Assembly (NCBI RefSeq): GCF_051622035.1
Contig: NC_135365.1
Coordinates: 28,148,001 to 28,212,000, forward strand
Length of the DNA: 64,000 nucleotides
Reading direction: 5' to 3'
From: Arctopsyche grandis
Taxonomy: Eukaryota; Arthropoda; Insecta; Trichoptera; Hydropsychidae
Part shown: piece after piece, positions 46,097 through 57,689 of the stretch
How the letters are laid out: the number at the start of each line of letters is the position of its first letter
Position numbering within the stretch: the first letter of the stretch is position 1
Position numbers and translations under genes: made by a program
Notes under the pieces: generated by a model
Databases searched by the model: none
The model's input: the letters and a program-made list of their open reading frames with translations, nothing else
What the model was told of the DNA's origin: nothing

Positions 46097-47400
46097 TTTT
46101 AAATTGGTACTTTTCGAGCTTTTGATCCCGCAAATTTATCTATTATGTTATCACAATCTAATAAATGCACCACATCACTTTCAATAAACGTCATCGATAA
46201 ATTATTTAAATTGTTTTCATTTAACCAATTTCTTAAACAATTTTTAACTCGTTTTAAAACTGAAACCGAATGTTCGCCACTTGAATTGCATAAAGGAAGT
46301 GTTAGAAATATTCTTAAAATTGTTTCAATATTTTGAAACGTTGAAACAATTGATAATTTGTTTTTAAGCCTCCAATTAATAATTTATAATTATCGATAGG
46401 ATTCGTAATATTTTCGCTTTTGATATGTGCCAATATCATTGTTATATTTTGAAATTATTCTTTCAACACATTCGTTATTATTCTTAAATTATTCTTTCAA
46501 CATATTTGACTTATTTCAAAATTAAAAAATAATTGAAAATCTTTAAGTAAACTATCATAAATTGAGCTTCTTCTTGATACTTCTGAAATTATTGCATCGC
46601 AGATAATGTTATGAATATTTATTGGGTTTGCTGCAAATGATTGCAAACCACCAGCCTGCATGCTCTTTCGATTGCATTTTAACTGTTTGAATTTCAGCAT
46701 GTACGAAAGATGAGATATTCGTGGGGTTGCGCAGATGACATTGCGATGTAAATTAATGATTGGCAAATCTTAAAATTGAGTTTGATCTTTCTGGCAAGTT
46801 TAAAATGGCAAAAGCCGAGACAAAAGTATGAAATGAGCATGCGGGCGCTTGGTTTGCAATCGTTTGCAGCGCAGGGATATTTATTATAAAGTTTTCTTTT
46901 TGACTAAAATTAACTTGAATGCATATCTCTCCAAATTGCAATTTTCATTTTTTACGTCTAGTGTCTTTATATTTATGATTTTCAGTAAGAATGTTAGAAT
47001 CTTTTTCAATTTCACTGAATTCATTGCTCGTATTTTTAATACATTCTGAAAGCGATTTTATCAATCTTGTTCCTAACAACAAAACTGTGCTGCATATTTT
47101 GTAATGATTATTTGTAGCATTGATGCGCTGTAACAATTTATCCCACAAAGTAGTAAGTAATGCAGTCTCATATTAATCGAAATAAACTGCCAATTTTTTT
47201 GCCTCCAGTTTTCCCATATGTTTTTCAAATACAAACGTACTGATTTTAATAAGAGCTTCTTTAATATTTTGATTTTAAAACAAAAACAGCCTCTGCTCTA
47301 GACGCCCATCGCATACTATTTATTCTTTTTAAATATTGGTTATTCAAAATATTACTTAAAAAAATATTCCATCGTCAAGTCGATGATGAAAAAAAAACAC
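46097..47400 (-). pseudogene. hAT transposase relic (ZMYM1-like type)
   Basis: On the minus strand, 46336-46097 translates to ILRIFLTLPLCNSSGEHSVS, LKRVKNCLRNWLNENNLNNL, then a tail ending DKFAGSKARKVPI and a stop. This is the hAT C-terminal dimerisation region, with EHSVS where ERSFS is usual. Further upstream 47148-46945 reads MWDKLLQRINATNNHYKI, the central LWDKxLxxIN-T pattern of the same transposase group. The pieces are separated by frameshifts, stops and a foreign insert at about 46640-46890. Termini were not located. Confidence 0.75.
46640..46890. repeat. Inverted LTR-like fragment in the hAT relic
   Basis: tgcaaaccaccagcctgcatgctc...gggttgcgcagat on the plus strand matches 60860-60950 near an LTR-like end, and 46780-46890 carries a second, partly inverted copy (gcatgcgggcgcttggtttg). 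The nature of the insertion is unclear. Confidence 0.45.
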
Positions 47401-47404
47401 AAAT

Positions 47405-47985
47405 TTGATCAAAAATAGAACAAAACAAACAAAGATAAAAAACAGATCTGTCCAAACCCCTGAACGTAACAAACTGAAAATTTACATTTGTATTCTTTAT
47501 GTACTAACTTAGAGGTGATTGGGTTTTTGTCAAAATTCGCAAACCGAAAGTGGTACTTCATTATTTTATTTTGACCTTTAAAATTATTTTTATTTTCTTT
47601 GATGTGTATAATAAATATGGTGATTTTAAGTAATAAATAAATTTCGAACAAAATCCGACAACCGGAATTAGAACTTTTGTGTTGTGTAAGTTTTCCTACA
47701 TTTCGTTCGATTTGTATCGAAAATACTCGCATAACCGGCGTGTGAGAACAAATGTATGTTTAATTATTGATTTTTTTTTTGTGACCTTCTTATATTCCTC
47801 AAATACATAGATAAAGTCATGTGTTGGTCTATGAACGAACTCTACGTAGCAACAATAGAACTCGAGATTTTGACGGATTCGAACTCAGAATCGATCATTG
47901 ACACTTTTTCATGGTTTAGAAAAAACGTATGTGGGTGTGTGTGTGTTTATATATTTTGAAGATTTCTTGAAAACCAGGCTAAAAT
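47405..47985 (+). repeat. Family X: tail of one copy joined to head of another
   Basis: Positions 47405-47830 are the terminal part (caaacccctgaacgtaac, gacaaccggaattagaac, tattcctcaaatacatagat). At 47845 the head motif begins again (ctacgtagcaacaatagaac, tcgagattttgacggattcg) and continues to about 47985. This suggests a tandem arrangement of units. Confidence 0.6.
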
Positions 47986-48481
47986 GATCGTGTGATGCTG
48001 CGTACGGACCAAACCAACGACGAATTTGGTCCAACGATTTAACCAGCAGGATTAAACCAGTAGCGTACAAAATATCGAAATAAAAATTAAATTTAAAAAT
48101 TGAAATTAAATATCAAAATTAAAAATATTATTATTATATTAAAATTAAATTCAAATATCAAAATAAAATTATAATCAACATATTAAAATTAAAATAAAAT
48201 ATTGAAAGTTAAAACAGAACATGCCCAATTTAAATAAATTTTCGAGATTGACCTAAAATTAGATCATCAACAATCACATACAGATAATCCTCGACTTTTG
48301 TTTGTCGAAGATGTTTTGACTTACGTAGATACGCACTAAGTTCGAAAAAAAAATCAAAGAATTATTATTTTTACTTCCCCGTAATGCGCTGTTACTGAGC
48401 ATATATCATGTGTTAGTATGGGTGACCGAGTTATTGTTTTCAACCCGAGACGTTGTCGGTTTTATCAAAGGAAATTTTTTT

Positions 48482-48628
48482 GTCTTCAATTGTTTCTCTC
48501 GTCGAAATAAATCAATTAATTAAATCATTTCAGAGGTAAATTTTATCGGATAATGTCTTCAATTGTATCTCTCGTCGAAATAAATCAAATAATTAAATCC
48601 ATCTCAGAGGTAAAATTTATCGGATAAT
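48482..48628 (+). repeat. Tandem repeat, two units of about 74 bp
   Basis: Two copies of gtcttcaattgtwtctctcg...ttatcggataat (48482-48555, 48556-48628), inside the inverted-repeat element. Confidence 0.8.
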
Positions 48629-48804
48629 GTGTGATTATTAATTTTATTTCGACGAAAGAAAAAAAAACCCTTTGACAAATCACCGACATTTTTTTTGTTA
48701 AATATTTCATCGACGGCGAAACACATTGGTGTATCGTGACGACTTATAAGAAACAATAACAAGGTTTTTTTCGCTCGTAATTATAATATTTCTCTGGTTG
48801 TAAT

Positions 48805-50046
48805 GCATAATATAAGCATTTTCTATCAAAATGTACGAGGCCTTAAATCTAAACTGGATGAATTAGGTTCTAACTCGGCTATTCAATGTGCTGACATCCT
48901 GGTACTAACGGAAACCTGGCTTGACGACTCTGTGCATGATTCTTTTTAATTTACATTAATGACATCTCAAAAATAATTAACCTGATGACCTTAAGCTTTT
49001 TAAGACAGTTAAGTCTCATAGTGACGCAGCCCTTCTCCAATTGGACTTAGATGCGCTGTCAAGTTGGTCTGTCGATAATAAATTATTTTTTAGCATTCAA
49101 AAATGCTGTGTTCTCAATGTGACAAGATCTTCAAATCGCTTGATTTATCCATATCGCCTAAGTGGTGTTGAATTAAAGTTTGTAGATGAATATTGTGATT
49201 TGGGGGTCTTGTTCTCGAATAATTTTCAATTTAAACGACACATAGACAATATTTGTTTGCGTGCAACAAAAATGCTGGGATTCTTACTAAGAGTTAGCAA
49301 ACCTTTCCAGAGTACGTTGGTGCTTAAAATTCTTTATGAATCTTTAGTACGTAGTATTCTAGAATTTTCTTCTATTATATGGAATCCTACCCATATAACT
49401 CATTCATTGAAGATTGAGAGAATCCAAAAACGGTTTCTCAGATATCTTTATTTGAAACAGTATGGTTATTATCCTTGGCTATATCCTAGTGCATTCCTAT
49501 TAGGGGCGTTAGGTTTCAACTCATTGGAGTCTCGTCGGAATATGTTACTGGGAAGACACTTTTTTAAGCTGTTGAATGGGATAATACACAATCCTCAGGT
49601 TCTAAAGGAATTTAGGTTTAATGCACCTTGTAAATTCAGAGACTTGAGAAATCGTGATTTGTTTGTTCCTCCTGTGGCTCGCACAAATATGTTGTCAACG
49701 GCTCCTATATCTAGAGCGATATATCTGCTTAACAGGATTTCTGGTGAAATTGACCTCTTCAATATAAAATATACTAATCTGGTTGAGTGGTTGTTGAGGA
49801 ATGCCAGTGGTTGATTTTGCCTATTATAAATATTAATGATTGTTATTACTTTATCTATGTTTTTTCTTTTTTTTATGATTTTATGATTTTAATGATGTTG
49901 TGTTAATATTGTTATTATTATAAGTTATTATTACTGTTATCATGTTATTATTATTGAATGACCGGCCACAGCGACGCGTTGGAGATCTCTGTAATGTCAC
50001 TGTGGCTAATATGTTAAATAAATAAATAAAAAATTAAAAAAATATC
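48805..50046 (+). pseudogene. LINE with internal deletion (EN start joined to RT end)
   Basis: Clean insertion with 8-bp flanks gttgtaat (48797-48804, 50047-50054) and an (AAAT)n-type tail. The 5' part codes for the endonuclease start (ISIFYQNVRGLKSKLDE, LTETWLDDS). Near 48945 it jumps to the RT palm (YINDISKIIN), and after a second small deletion to DDLKLFK, where the YADD motif is cut. The rest, 49041-49814 (257 residues), is intact to the stop, with YCDLGVLFSNNFQFKRHI, FSSIIWNPTHI and APISRAIYLLNRI. The 3' hairpin is at 49965-50006. It cannot be autonomous. Confidence 0.82.
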
Positions 50047-50500
50047 GTTGTAATTCAAAACATTGTTGTAATTCAAAACATCAACGATGATCTAATTTTA
50101 GCTCAATCTCGCTCGTTAGCTTAATTTTGATATTTAATTTCAATTTTTTTATTTCATTTTTATTTCGATATTTTGTACGCTACTGGTTTTAAAAGTTGGC
50201 CCAAAATCTTCGTTGGTTAAATATTTCCGAAGGGGGAAACACAGTAGTGTATCGTGACGACTTATAAGAAACAATAACAAGGTTTTTTTCGCTCGTAATT
50301 ATAATATTTCTCTGGTTGTAATGCGTTTTGTCGTAATTCAAAACATTGTTGTAATTCAAAACATCAACGATGATCTAATTTTAGCTCAATCTCGCTCGTT
50401 AGCTTAATTTTGATATTTAATTTCAATTTTTTTATTTAATTTTTATTTCGATATTTTGTACGCTACTGGTTTTAAAAGTTGGCCCAAAATCGTCGTTGGC
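50047..50500. repeat. Direct duplication of about 160 bp
   Basis: The stretch aacattgttgtaattcaaaa to aaaagttggcccaaaat occurs twice with near identity (50056-50212 and 50341-50492), separated by cttataagaaacaataacaa and related sequence that also occurs at 48740-48800. Confidence 0.8.
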
Positions 50501-50519
50501 TTGGTGCGTACGGACCATG

Positions 50520-50700
50520 AAACGATTGATAAACGTCATCAAGAAATACGAGGGAGCATTTTCAAACGTGTCTAATACGATTTTTTTTCACCGTCATAAT
50601 GGCGGATGTCACTTCCACTTATATTGATGACCAAACCGAGCAAAATGGCAAAGTATGAAAACGATCGGATAAGAGCAAAAAATTTTCTTGACTAGTGATC
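50520..50700 (-). repeat. Interspersed repeat Y, copy
   Basis: cataatggcggatgtc, gatgaccaaaccgagcaaaa, gtatgaaaacgatcggataa. It begins directly after the terminus of the inverted-repeat element. Confidence 0.65.
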
Positions 50701-50974
50701 GAAGGGAAAGTAAAAAGAGATTAGTAAAAATGACAGTTTCAAACCGATCGGAAAAATGTAGGAATATTGCCTGAAAACATATAGCTTTGTAAAAAGACGG
50801 CAAAACCCAAACATTCAAATACAGGAACTGTGAAAACCAAGTACAGAGGATTATAATGTTTCGTAGAATTTTTTTTTTACAATTCCGACTAAATCTTATC
50901 GATCAGATAAGGGGAAAACACACTGAAGAGAAGGTCACGGCACGTTATCACTCAGCTGGAATTTCCCATATCGA

Positions 50975-52166
50975 ATTTGGGTGAGGTTTTTTCGAGGTCG
51001 CACGTATTCAGACTTTAGATACTATTTTACATCAGCTGCGCCCTACTTTCAAAAAGATTATCATTGGTGGTGATTTTAATTCCTACTCCCCACTCTGGGA
51101 TTCTTGTCCCACCAATGATTGGAGGAGAAGCGTTTGGGGTAGGGCCCTTGAAGACTTCATTTGCCAAAACGATTTATTCATCCACAACAACAGATATGAT
51201 ATTCCGACGATTGAAAGTCCTGTTGGCTCTTCGTGTATTGATGTCACTTTGTCTTTAGGTTTAGGTATAGGTGAAATAAAAGATTGGAGGGTTAATTTGG
51301 GAGAGACTCTGAGTGACCATAACTTAATAACTTTCAATTTAAACCTTGATTGTCCTATTAATTCTATGTCTAATTTACCCTTACCTTATCGTCATGGCAC
51401 CAATTTATCTTGGATAAATTTTGAATCCCGTCTTTGTAATTTCTTTGGTGGTTATTCTGTTGCTACTATTTCTATAACACGAGATGTCTTTGGTAGATTT
51501 GGTGCTGTAGGTAGACGCTCTACTCCTTGGTGAAATGACTACCTTGCATCCCTTAAATCCTTAGTCAAAAAGGCTATACGAAAATTACGTTCGGTTAAGC
51601 GTCATGGTGCTGGTCATAATTCATTAATGCGCCTTGGTATTGAGGTTAGAAGAGTTTCTGCGTTTTTTAAGCGTCAAATTTTAGTGTCCAAAAAAAAAAT
51701 CTTGGGAGAGCTTTGTTAGCTCCCAAGCCAGGCCATCGTTAGGGACCCCGCTTTTATTATGTGTGGAGTTCGCAGTCCTCTTGATGGTCATTTTGCTTTA
51801 TCTAGTAGTGAAGCGGTTAATAATCTTGTGAATGCTCTTATCCCTGTTGATCGCTTTGACAATGATCAACCTGCTCACATTCTTATCCGTAATTTTATTT
51901 CTTATGTTAATGAACTTAGTTGCTATGAAGATCTTCCTACTTTGGAGGAAGTTAGTGCGACTTTTAATAGCCCAAGTCAAGATAAGGCTCCTGTAGTTGA
52001 TATGATTGGTGGAAATGTTGCCAGAGCTGTTTGGTCGGTGGGTAATTTTGAACTTCTCAATGTTTATAGGAATTGCTTTAAATTTGGAACCTTCCCAAGT
52101 TGTTGGAAGGTTGGGAAATTGATTGTCATTAAAAAGCACAATACTGATAGACTGACTGGTAGTTAG
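50975..52166 (+). pseudogene. LINE endonuclease and start of RT (R1/I-like)
   Basis: A single frame to 51533 encodes the C-terminal half of an apurinic-type endonuclease: KKIIIGGDFNSYSPLWDS, SVWGRALEDFI, SPVGSSCIDVTLS and SDHNLITFNL, with catalytic Asp/Asn and the SDH triad end in place. It is interrupted by TGA at 51534 and frameshifts before 51759. The next open part (51759-52166) runs SSSEAVNNLVNALIP to SCWKVGKLIVIKK, the beginning of the RT domain. Everything after (YADD) is missing. The style fits the R1/I group; the fragment at 30391-30735 could come from a related element. Confidence 0.8.
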
Positions 52167-53574
52167 ACCCATAAAAACAAAATTTGATAATGAAACATGC
52201 ATACACGTTCACAATAGTTGAAAAAAATTGTGCACTTAAAAATATACTTCTTTCGTAGTCGTGTCAATATACCCAAGCGACCGTGCCGATGTTCCGCTTC
52301 AATAATCCATTGACCTTTTTCAAATGCCTTCATTTTTTTTTGACAATTTTATCTTATCTACATATATTTATCACCCTTTCGCTAATAGTTGAGCAGCATT
52401 CTTTATATTTGCCGAAAATCACTCGAACATCCGCTATCAATTCCTAACGCATGTGCGCTTTGTGTGTTCATGCGTTGTTGTTTGTTTTGTACTTTGTAAT
52501 GTAAAGTGTGGTTTTTTTCATTAGAGCAGCGATGTGCTGTTGTCCTTGTGCGATATTGCAGAACAACCGTCTCGTTCTCTGACAAAAGGGTCTCTTAGAC
52601 TGTATTCGTTATACATATATACATATGTATGAAATTATACTTTTCAAAAAGGATCCAACTAACGTAAATAGTAATAAATTGTTATCAACAGTATAAACAT
52701 ATAAAATAGCCACATTTTAAAAGTAATCTATTGCAAAGTAATCAAAAATGTTGGTTGGATCGTTTTCGCGAAAATGAGTTTACTTTCAAAAGCAAGCATA
52801 AGTATAAAGTTACACACAATAGTGGAAAAGTATCGTTTGAAATGGAGAAAATGGCGCATTCGAAGCACAATGCCCGATCAGGAGAGAATCGAGTGCTTTA
52901 AGTTTTACAACGTCTATACGGGAAAGCCTTCTTGGAATTTTCCGACAGTTTTTCGTCGGATCGAATCCTTCCCGGTCAAAAGTTTTTCCGTGGAGCATTC
53001 AAATCCTCGCACGAGCGATAACGACCCAACTTATTGTCGTGCAAAACCGCGCGCCATCTTCGAAAATGCATTCCCGGTAGAGAAAAGCTTACGCCGGAAA
53101 ATCCATTGATGTGTTTTATCTCCCGCGGGAACGGGCGGGGAAAATTCTGCAGCGATTGGAAAAACCATCGCGGTCTATTTTTGAAAAAGTGCACACGTCG
53201 AGAGCGTCTGCTGCCAATTGCGATTATTAATGCCCTCTAAATAGGTTAACACCCACCTTCGCCCTCATATTTATGGAGCAAACGTTACGTGCAACAGTGA
53301 ACCAAGTTCCCGACTTGAATTATAAATTTAAATATGGAGAAAAAGGATGCATTCCCTCCCTAGAATATTCTTTGGTATTTCTTTTGTAACAAAATGCAAA
53401 AAAACTATTCAAATTCAATTTATTATATATTTAATTAACAAACGCATTGATAGCTTAAGTCATGTACTTACAAACAATATACATATGAATGTATGTAGTT
53501 TGAATTTAAGAATTAAAACACATGTTGAATCAGTATGTATTATTATATTATTATTATTATGTTATTTTTTTTAT
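52167..53574. other. Unassigned, partly GC-richer DNA
   Basis: Starts with a scrap of family X (aaaacaaaatttgataatga). The part 52770-53260 is GC-richer and not repeated here. It has a 111-codon open frame at 52774-53109 with no motif I know; low-complexity-free composition but no splice or promoter support. I leave it uncalled. Confidence 0.35.
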
Positions 53575-53860
53575 TTTATTTTTACATAAATATATACCAG
53601 GAAGCCTTGACTGGAAGACCCCAGTGCACATTCCTGGACAATTAATTACAGACAATACAGCATTTTATTATTACATAAATCACTGTATTTCCAGAAGCTG
53701 AAGAACACGTAATAACAATTAATTAATTACAGAATTAATCCATTGAGACATCTATGGATTTAGATTTTGTACATAACTTTTACAAATTATACACATAATA
53801 AATACAGAAGATTCGTGACAACGGGATTTTTGCCAACATATGCACGGTCTGGCTAGCAGC
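53575..53860 (-). repeat. SINE tail and middle part
   Basis: Hairpin at 53597-53637, gcattttattattacataaa, cagaagctgaagaacacg, and a short body piece ending at ggtctggctagcagc. Part of the body is deleted. Confidence 0.7.
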
Positions 53861-53889
53861 AACAAAGTAATACCGTAATAATATAAAAT

Positions 53890-54282
53890 AGGGTGCTCAT
53901 AGATGTGCGTGAATTTTCAAGGTGCTCAAAGACGAATACGGACATGAAAGCTATTTATATATGATCACATATTACATGCAAAGTGTTCACAGACGAATGC
54001 TGACACTTCCGGTGTTTACCAATGAATACACAAACGATCAAAGGCACGCAAGGTGCTCACAGACAAGCACGGATGCACAAGATAGTTCTGCAGGTAATGT
54101 TTTTCTGTGAGTGCCTTGCGTGTCCGTGTTCGCCCGTGCGCGTTGTTCTGATTAGAAATTCTCTAGTACAGTCGCGGTCAAAAATATGAAACTGCCAACC
54201 TACTATTATTCTAGTTCCAAACATGTTCAAACAATGTCTGTCCTTTACTATCGCAATGTTGCTAGAAATTACCTGTGGATTT
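53890..54282. repeat. Interspersed repeat V, copy 2
   Basis: Inverted relative to 19285-19670. Includes tgtgcgtgaattttcaaggt, repeated acagacgaatgc-type units and the Tc1-like end tacagtcgcggtcaaaaata at 54168-54187. Confidence 0.6.
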
Positions 54283-54532
54283 TAGATTTGTACATAACTT
54301 TTACAAATTTTACACATAATAAAAACAGAAGATTTGTGAAACCGGAAAGAAGATTTTTTGCCAATTTGGAGTAACCGTTTCAACAATGATCGGATAAAAT
54401 TGGCAAACTCTGATAAGAAACGATCGATTTGGAGTCACAAATACACCCAAATCTAACGAGCAGTATGGCGGATCGAACCCACTGATCACTTGGTGCTAAA
54501 CATACGCGCTACCATTGAGCCATACTGCTGGC
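54283..54532 (-). repeat. SINE head and body
   Basis: tRNA-like head on the minus strand (box A-like tggctcaatggtagcg, box B gtgggttcgatccgcc), body gatcgtttcttatcagag; ends in the middle region without a hairpin tail. It joins repeat V directly. Confidence 0.7.
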
Positions 54533-54609
54533 AATAATTAAGTATAAATGTATTTTTTGTCTGTGTATATCTTATACATATGTATGTATATTTTAATTTT
54601 TGTTTTTCT

Positions 54610-54705
54610 TACCTCTCGCATTGTGGCGCATTAGGGACTCGGGCTAGGGATTATTTTAATGCCACGATAGTCCAAACATCAACTTAAAATAAAATAAAGT
54701 ATACA
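54610..54705 (+). repeat. LINE 3' end fragment
   Basis: gcattgtggcgcattaggga and taatgccacgatag form a degraded hairpin like 9135-9178, followed by aaaataaaataaag. Confidence 0.6.
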
Positions 54706-55239
54706 TAGTTACAAGTTTAATACCATAGGTATCACTCAGGGACAAAACCGCGATGGCGTCATGGGAAATAAATCATTTAAAAAATAAAGTACTTGTCAAA
54801 TCCCAGTGAAAACAATTTCTCCCATTCGAGCCAAGATGGTCGCAAATAAACAGACGCTTTCCACGGGAAAACGATGCGACACAAACGCTGCGAGGAAAAC
54901 TCCTCGAGTCTATCGTCTTATAAGTCAACGTTCAGAAAACAATTTTGCAGTTGGCGGTGCAACAAAGGGGTTCAACTCAACCACCCACCCCACCGGGTGC
55001 TTGGTATTTATTCCCGGGACGTGTTGCCGAGTGGGCGTGAACGGGAACGGGAACGAGAGAACTCTGAAAGGAAATTCTGGGAGTGTTTGAGTGTTAAGTG
55101 ACCGTAAAGCACAACATGCACATCCGATACAATTCCGTATAAGAACTACACTAGGCGCACACGTTCAATACTTCTAAAGTAGGCAACTTGACTAGTAGAA
55201 GCATGAGACCACTTATTATTTCAAACAAGTTTTTATACA
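54706..55239. other. Unassigned, GC-richer DNA
   Basis: Two overlapping open frames (94 and 75 codons) have no motif. gaacgggaacgggaacgag near 55040 recalls the CCCGTT runs of the RTE-like retroposon. Confidence 0.35.
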
Positions 55240-56640
55240 TTAATTTAATATTTATATTTAATTGTTTAATATGAAAAAAATGGTAAAAACTACCTACCTA
55301 CCTATGTATTAAGGCTTTCAATCCTGGGATCCCGGGATTCCGGTACCGTGAATCCCGGTGCTGAAACTAGTCTGAATACCGGGATTACGGTACTGGCAAA
55401 ATTTCTTTAAAAATATTATTTCTTCAAAAATAATAAAGAAAAAACATAAAACAACATTATATAATGAAAAATAGATGAGCAATGAGAGTCATAGTTCATT
55501 TGTTTTCTCTGACTGTTTTGACGCCGGCTTGCCGTTGCCACGAAATGGTATCAACGGCCTGTTTTGTGTCGCAGATTTTATGCTCAATTGCAATGATATT
55601 TGTAGCATATTTTGACTGATTCGAACTCGGAATCGATCACTGATCACATTTTCACGTGTCTGTGTGAGTGTCTGTGTGTGTGTCTGTACGTCATTGTATT
55701 TTGGGGATTTTTTGAATACCGTTCGTCCTATCGAACTGAAACTTAGTATCGGTTACTGAAATTATTATCGATACGAGGTAATTTTTTTTCTAATTTTCAA
55801 GTTGACCGGAAATGGTATCTCCCATTATAGGTGTTCTCTTTTTTTTAACTGGCCTCTTTTCAGCTTGCTTTCAATTTTTTGGTCTGACAATATTTGGGTT
55901 CTTATCCACACTCTTTTTTTTCAATTAATAATTACTAGGCGGTACAAACTATTTGTAAAAAAACGAATCAATCAATCAAAGTGATGTTTTTTACTTTATT
56001 TGGTTAGATTAAAGGATGTCTTTTATTTAATCTTAGAAATCTAGAAATGGATGCGAACCGAAAATTTAAAGAATGTAGCCAAATTCTCAAAACAAGAACG
56101 CCAATAGAGTAGTTTTTGCGTGAAACATCGGGAGAGTTTGCAAAATGCAATTGAACGGTTTTGAAATATTAAAATATGCAATTGAACATTTTTTTCCTTT
56201 TTTTTTGTTATACATACATTTGATTCCCGGTGCTAGCACCGGGATCCCGGGATTGGAAATTCCTAGCACCGCAATCCCGGTGCTGAAGTAATCTTCCGGG
56301 ATTAGAAGCACTACTATGTATGTATGTATGTACATATATGTATTTATAAACTAAATAAAACGCCATATATTATAAATTAATTAATTAATGAAATAATTTT
56401 TTAATAGATGGCGGTATATTATGTATTTCTTAATTATTTCGGTCTATTTTCCTAGCGGAAACATTAGCATCGAACAGGATATAGTATAGAACTTTTTTCT
56501 TTTGTTATTATTCGTATTACATTCTTACGTCGTTTTGTTGTAGCTTCGGTACGATTTGCATACATATGTCGAATCGAAACCCCTATTATAGTACGTCGAG
56601 CGTTATCTCAGACACACAGACACACATATAATATATATGA
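55240..56640 (+). repeat. Family Z copy split by a hAT
   Basis: Family Z appears at 55240-55309 (gtttaatatgaaaaaaatgg, acctacctacctatgta) and continues at 56322-56640 (tttataaactaaataaaacg, taatagatggcgg, gcgttatctcagacacacag). Confidence 0.7.
55310..56313. mobile_element. hAT-type element carrying family X sequence
   Basis: 1004 bp with perfect 8-bp flanks ctatgtat (55302-55309, 56314-56321). Ends TAAGGCTTTCAATCC (left) and TAGTGCTTCTAATCCC (right, reverse complement), each followed by repeated ATCCCGG/CCGGGAT motifs. The interior includes a family X segment (55600-55850: tgattcgaactcggaatcg, gttgaccggaaatggtatct). No transposase recognised. Confidence 0.82.
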
Positions 56641-56649
56641 TGTTTTTCA

Positions 56650-56835
<186 letters not shown>

Positions 56836-57093
56836 TTTTCTTTGTTAGTTTAAATAACAGGTTTTATGTTTCTCAATATAACTTAAGTAGACATAAAAAT
56901 AAAATAAAAAGAAAAATAAAACATGACAAAAAATTGTTTATTGAAATAATCAAAAACCGATAATTTATTTACATATTTGCCACAGTGATATTACAGAATA
57001 CTCACAAAATTACAGAATACAACATACATATTTGCGTTATAGTCTAACGAAATACGTTAGAATCTAACGTATCACTGTGACCAGACATATAAG

Positions 57094-57316
57094 CAGTGGC
57101 GGCTCGTGCTGCAGCACCCCCAGAAAAAATATAAAAAATCACATTTGTATACATTTACAACTTGTGAATATAATTTAAATACGAATTATTAGATATTTGA
57201 TATAATCATTATTAATGAGTATGTCAAATATCTATATACAAGTTGTAAATGCGATTTTTCTGTAATTTTTCTGGGGGTGCTGCAGCACCGCAGCTCCTAT
57301 ACACGAACCGCCACTG
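57094..57316. mobile_element. hAT-type MITE
   Basis: 223 bp with inverted ends CAGTGGCGGCTCGTG (left) and CAGTGGCGGTTCGTG (right, reverse complement) and a perfect 8-bp duplication catataag (57086-57093, 57317-57324). Inner parts are also inverted (gctgcagcacccccagaaaa and ctgggggtgctgcagc), so the whole unit can fold into an imperfect hairpin. Noncoding. Confidence 0.9.
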
Positions 57317-57349
57317 CATATAAGCATAATACAAATACTATATATGTAC

Positions 57350-57645
57350 TAGTGTTGTACTCGATGAAATATCATCGCATGGGTTATGGCATATTAAGTT
57401 ATTAAATAAAGAAAAAATTTAAAGAAATGTGTCGGTTCTGTGATCGATCCTATCTGCACGCGGTTGTACTTTTTTCAAATACCTTTTAAATATATTTATA
57501 TTTAATTGTTAATTATGAAAAAAATGGTGCTCAAAAAAACCTACCTACCTATGTACATATAAAAAATATAAAACACCAATAGAAAAATTAATTAATTAAT
57601 TAATTAAATAAATTTTCAATAGCTGGCGCTAAATACTTGGAGACT
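57350..57645 (+). repeat. Retroposon family Z, 5' part
   Basis: Starts actagtgttgtactcgatga and follows the 15825 copy to tcaatagctggcgctaaat; the 3' end with GACA units is missing. Confidence 0.65.
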
Positions 57646-57689
57646 ATTTACAACTTGGATTTCTGGTTAATTAATTAAAATACTAATGA

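Larger units (their letters stand above)
47998..50517. mobile_element. Long inverted-repeat element of unknown class
   Basis: Outer ends tgctgcgtacggaccaaacc (left) and, as reverse complement of the right end, tggtccgtacgcaccaagcc; both continue to caacgacga. Inner arms repeat acaaaatatcgaaataaaaa and gatctaatttta-type motifs in opposite orientation. Without the nested LINE (48805-50046) it is about 1.3 kb. Possible 3-bp flanks tga are too short to be decisive. No transposase. Another half copy is at 41238-42000. Confidence 0.6.

Noticed and set aside
51798..52202. Minus-strand 134-codon frame
   Set aside because: Antisense shadow of the LINE frame at 51759-52166.
52774..53109. 111-codon frame as a gene
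   Set aside because: No recognisable domain, no splice or promoter support; could be chance in a GC-richer stretch.
54806..55101. 94- and 75-codon overlapping frames
   Set aside because: Two frames of the same low-AT stretch, no motif.
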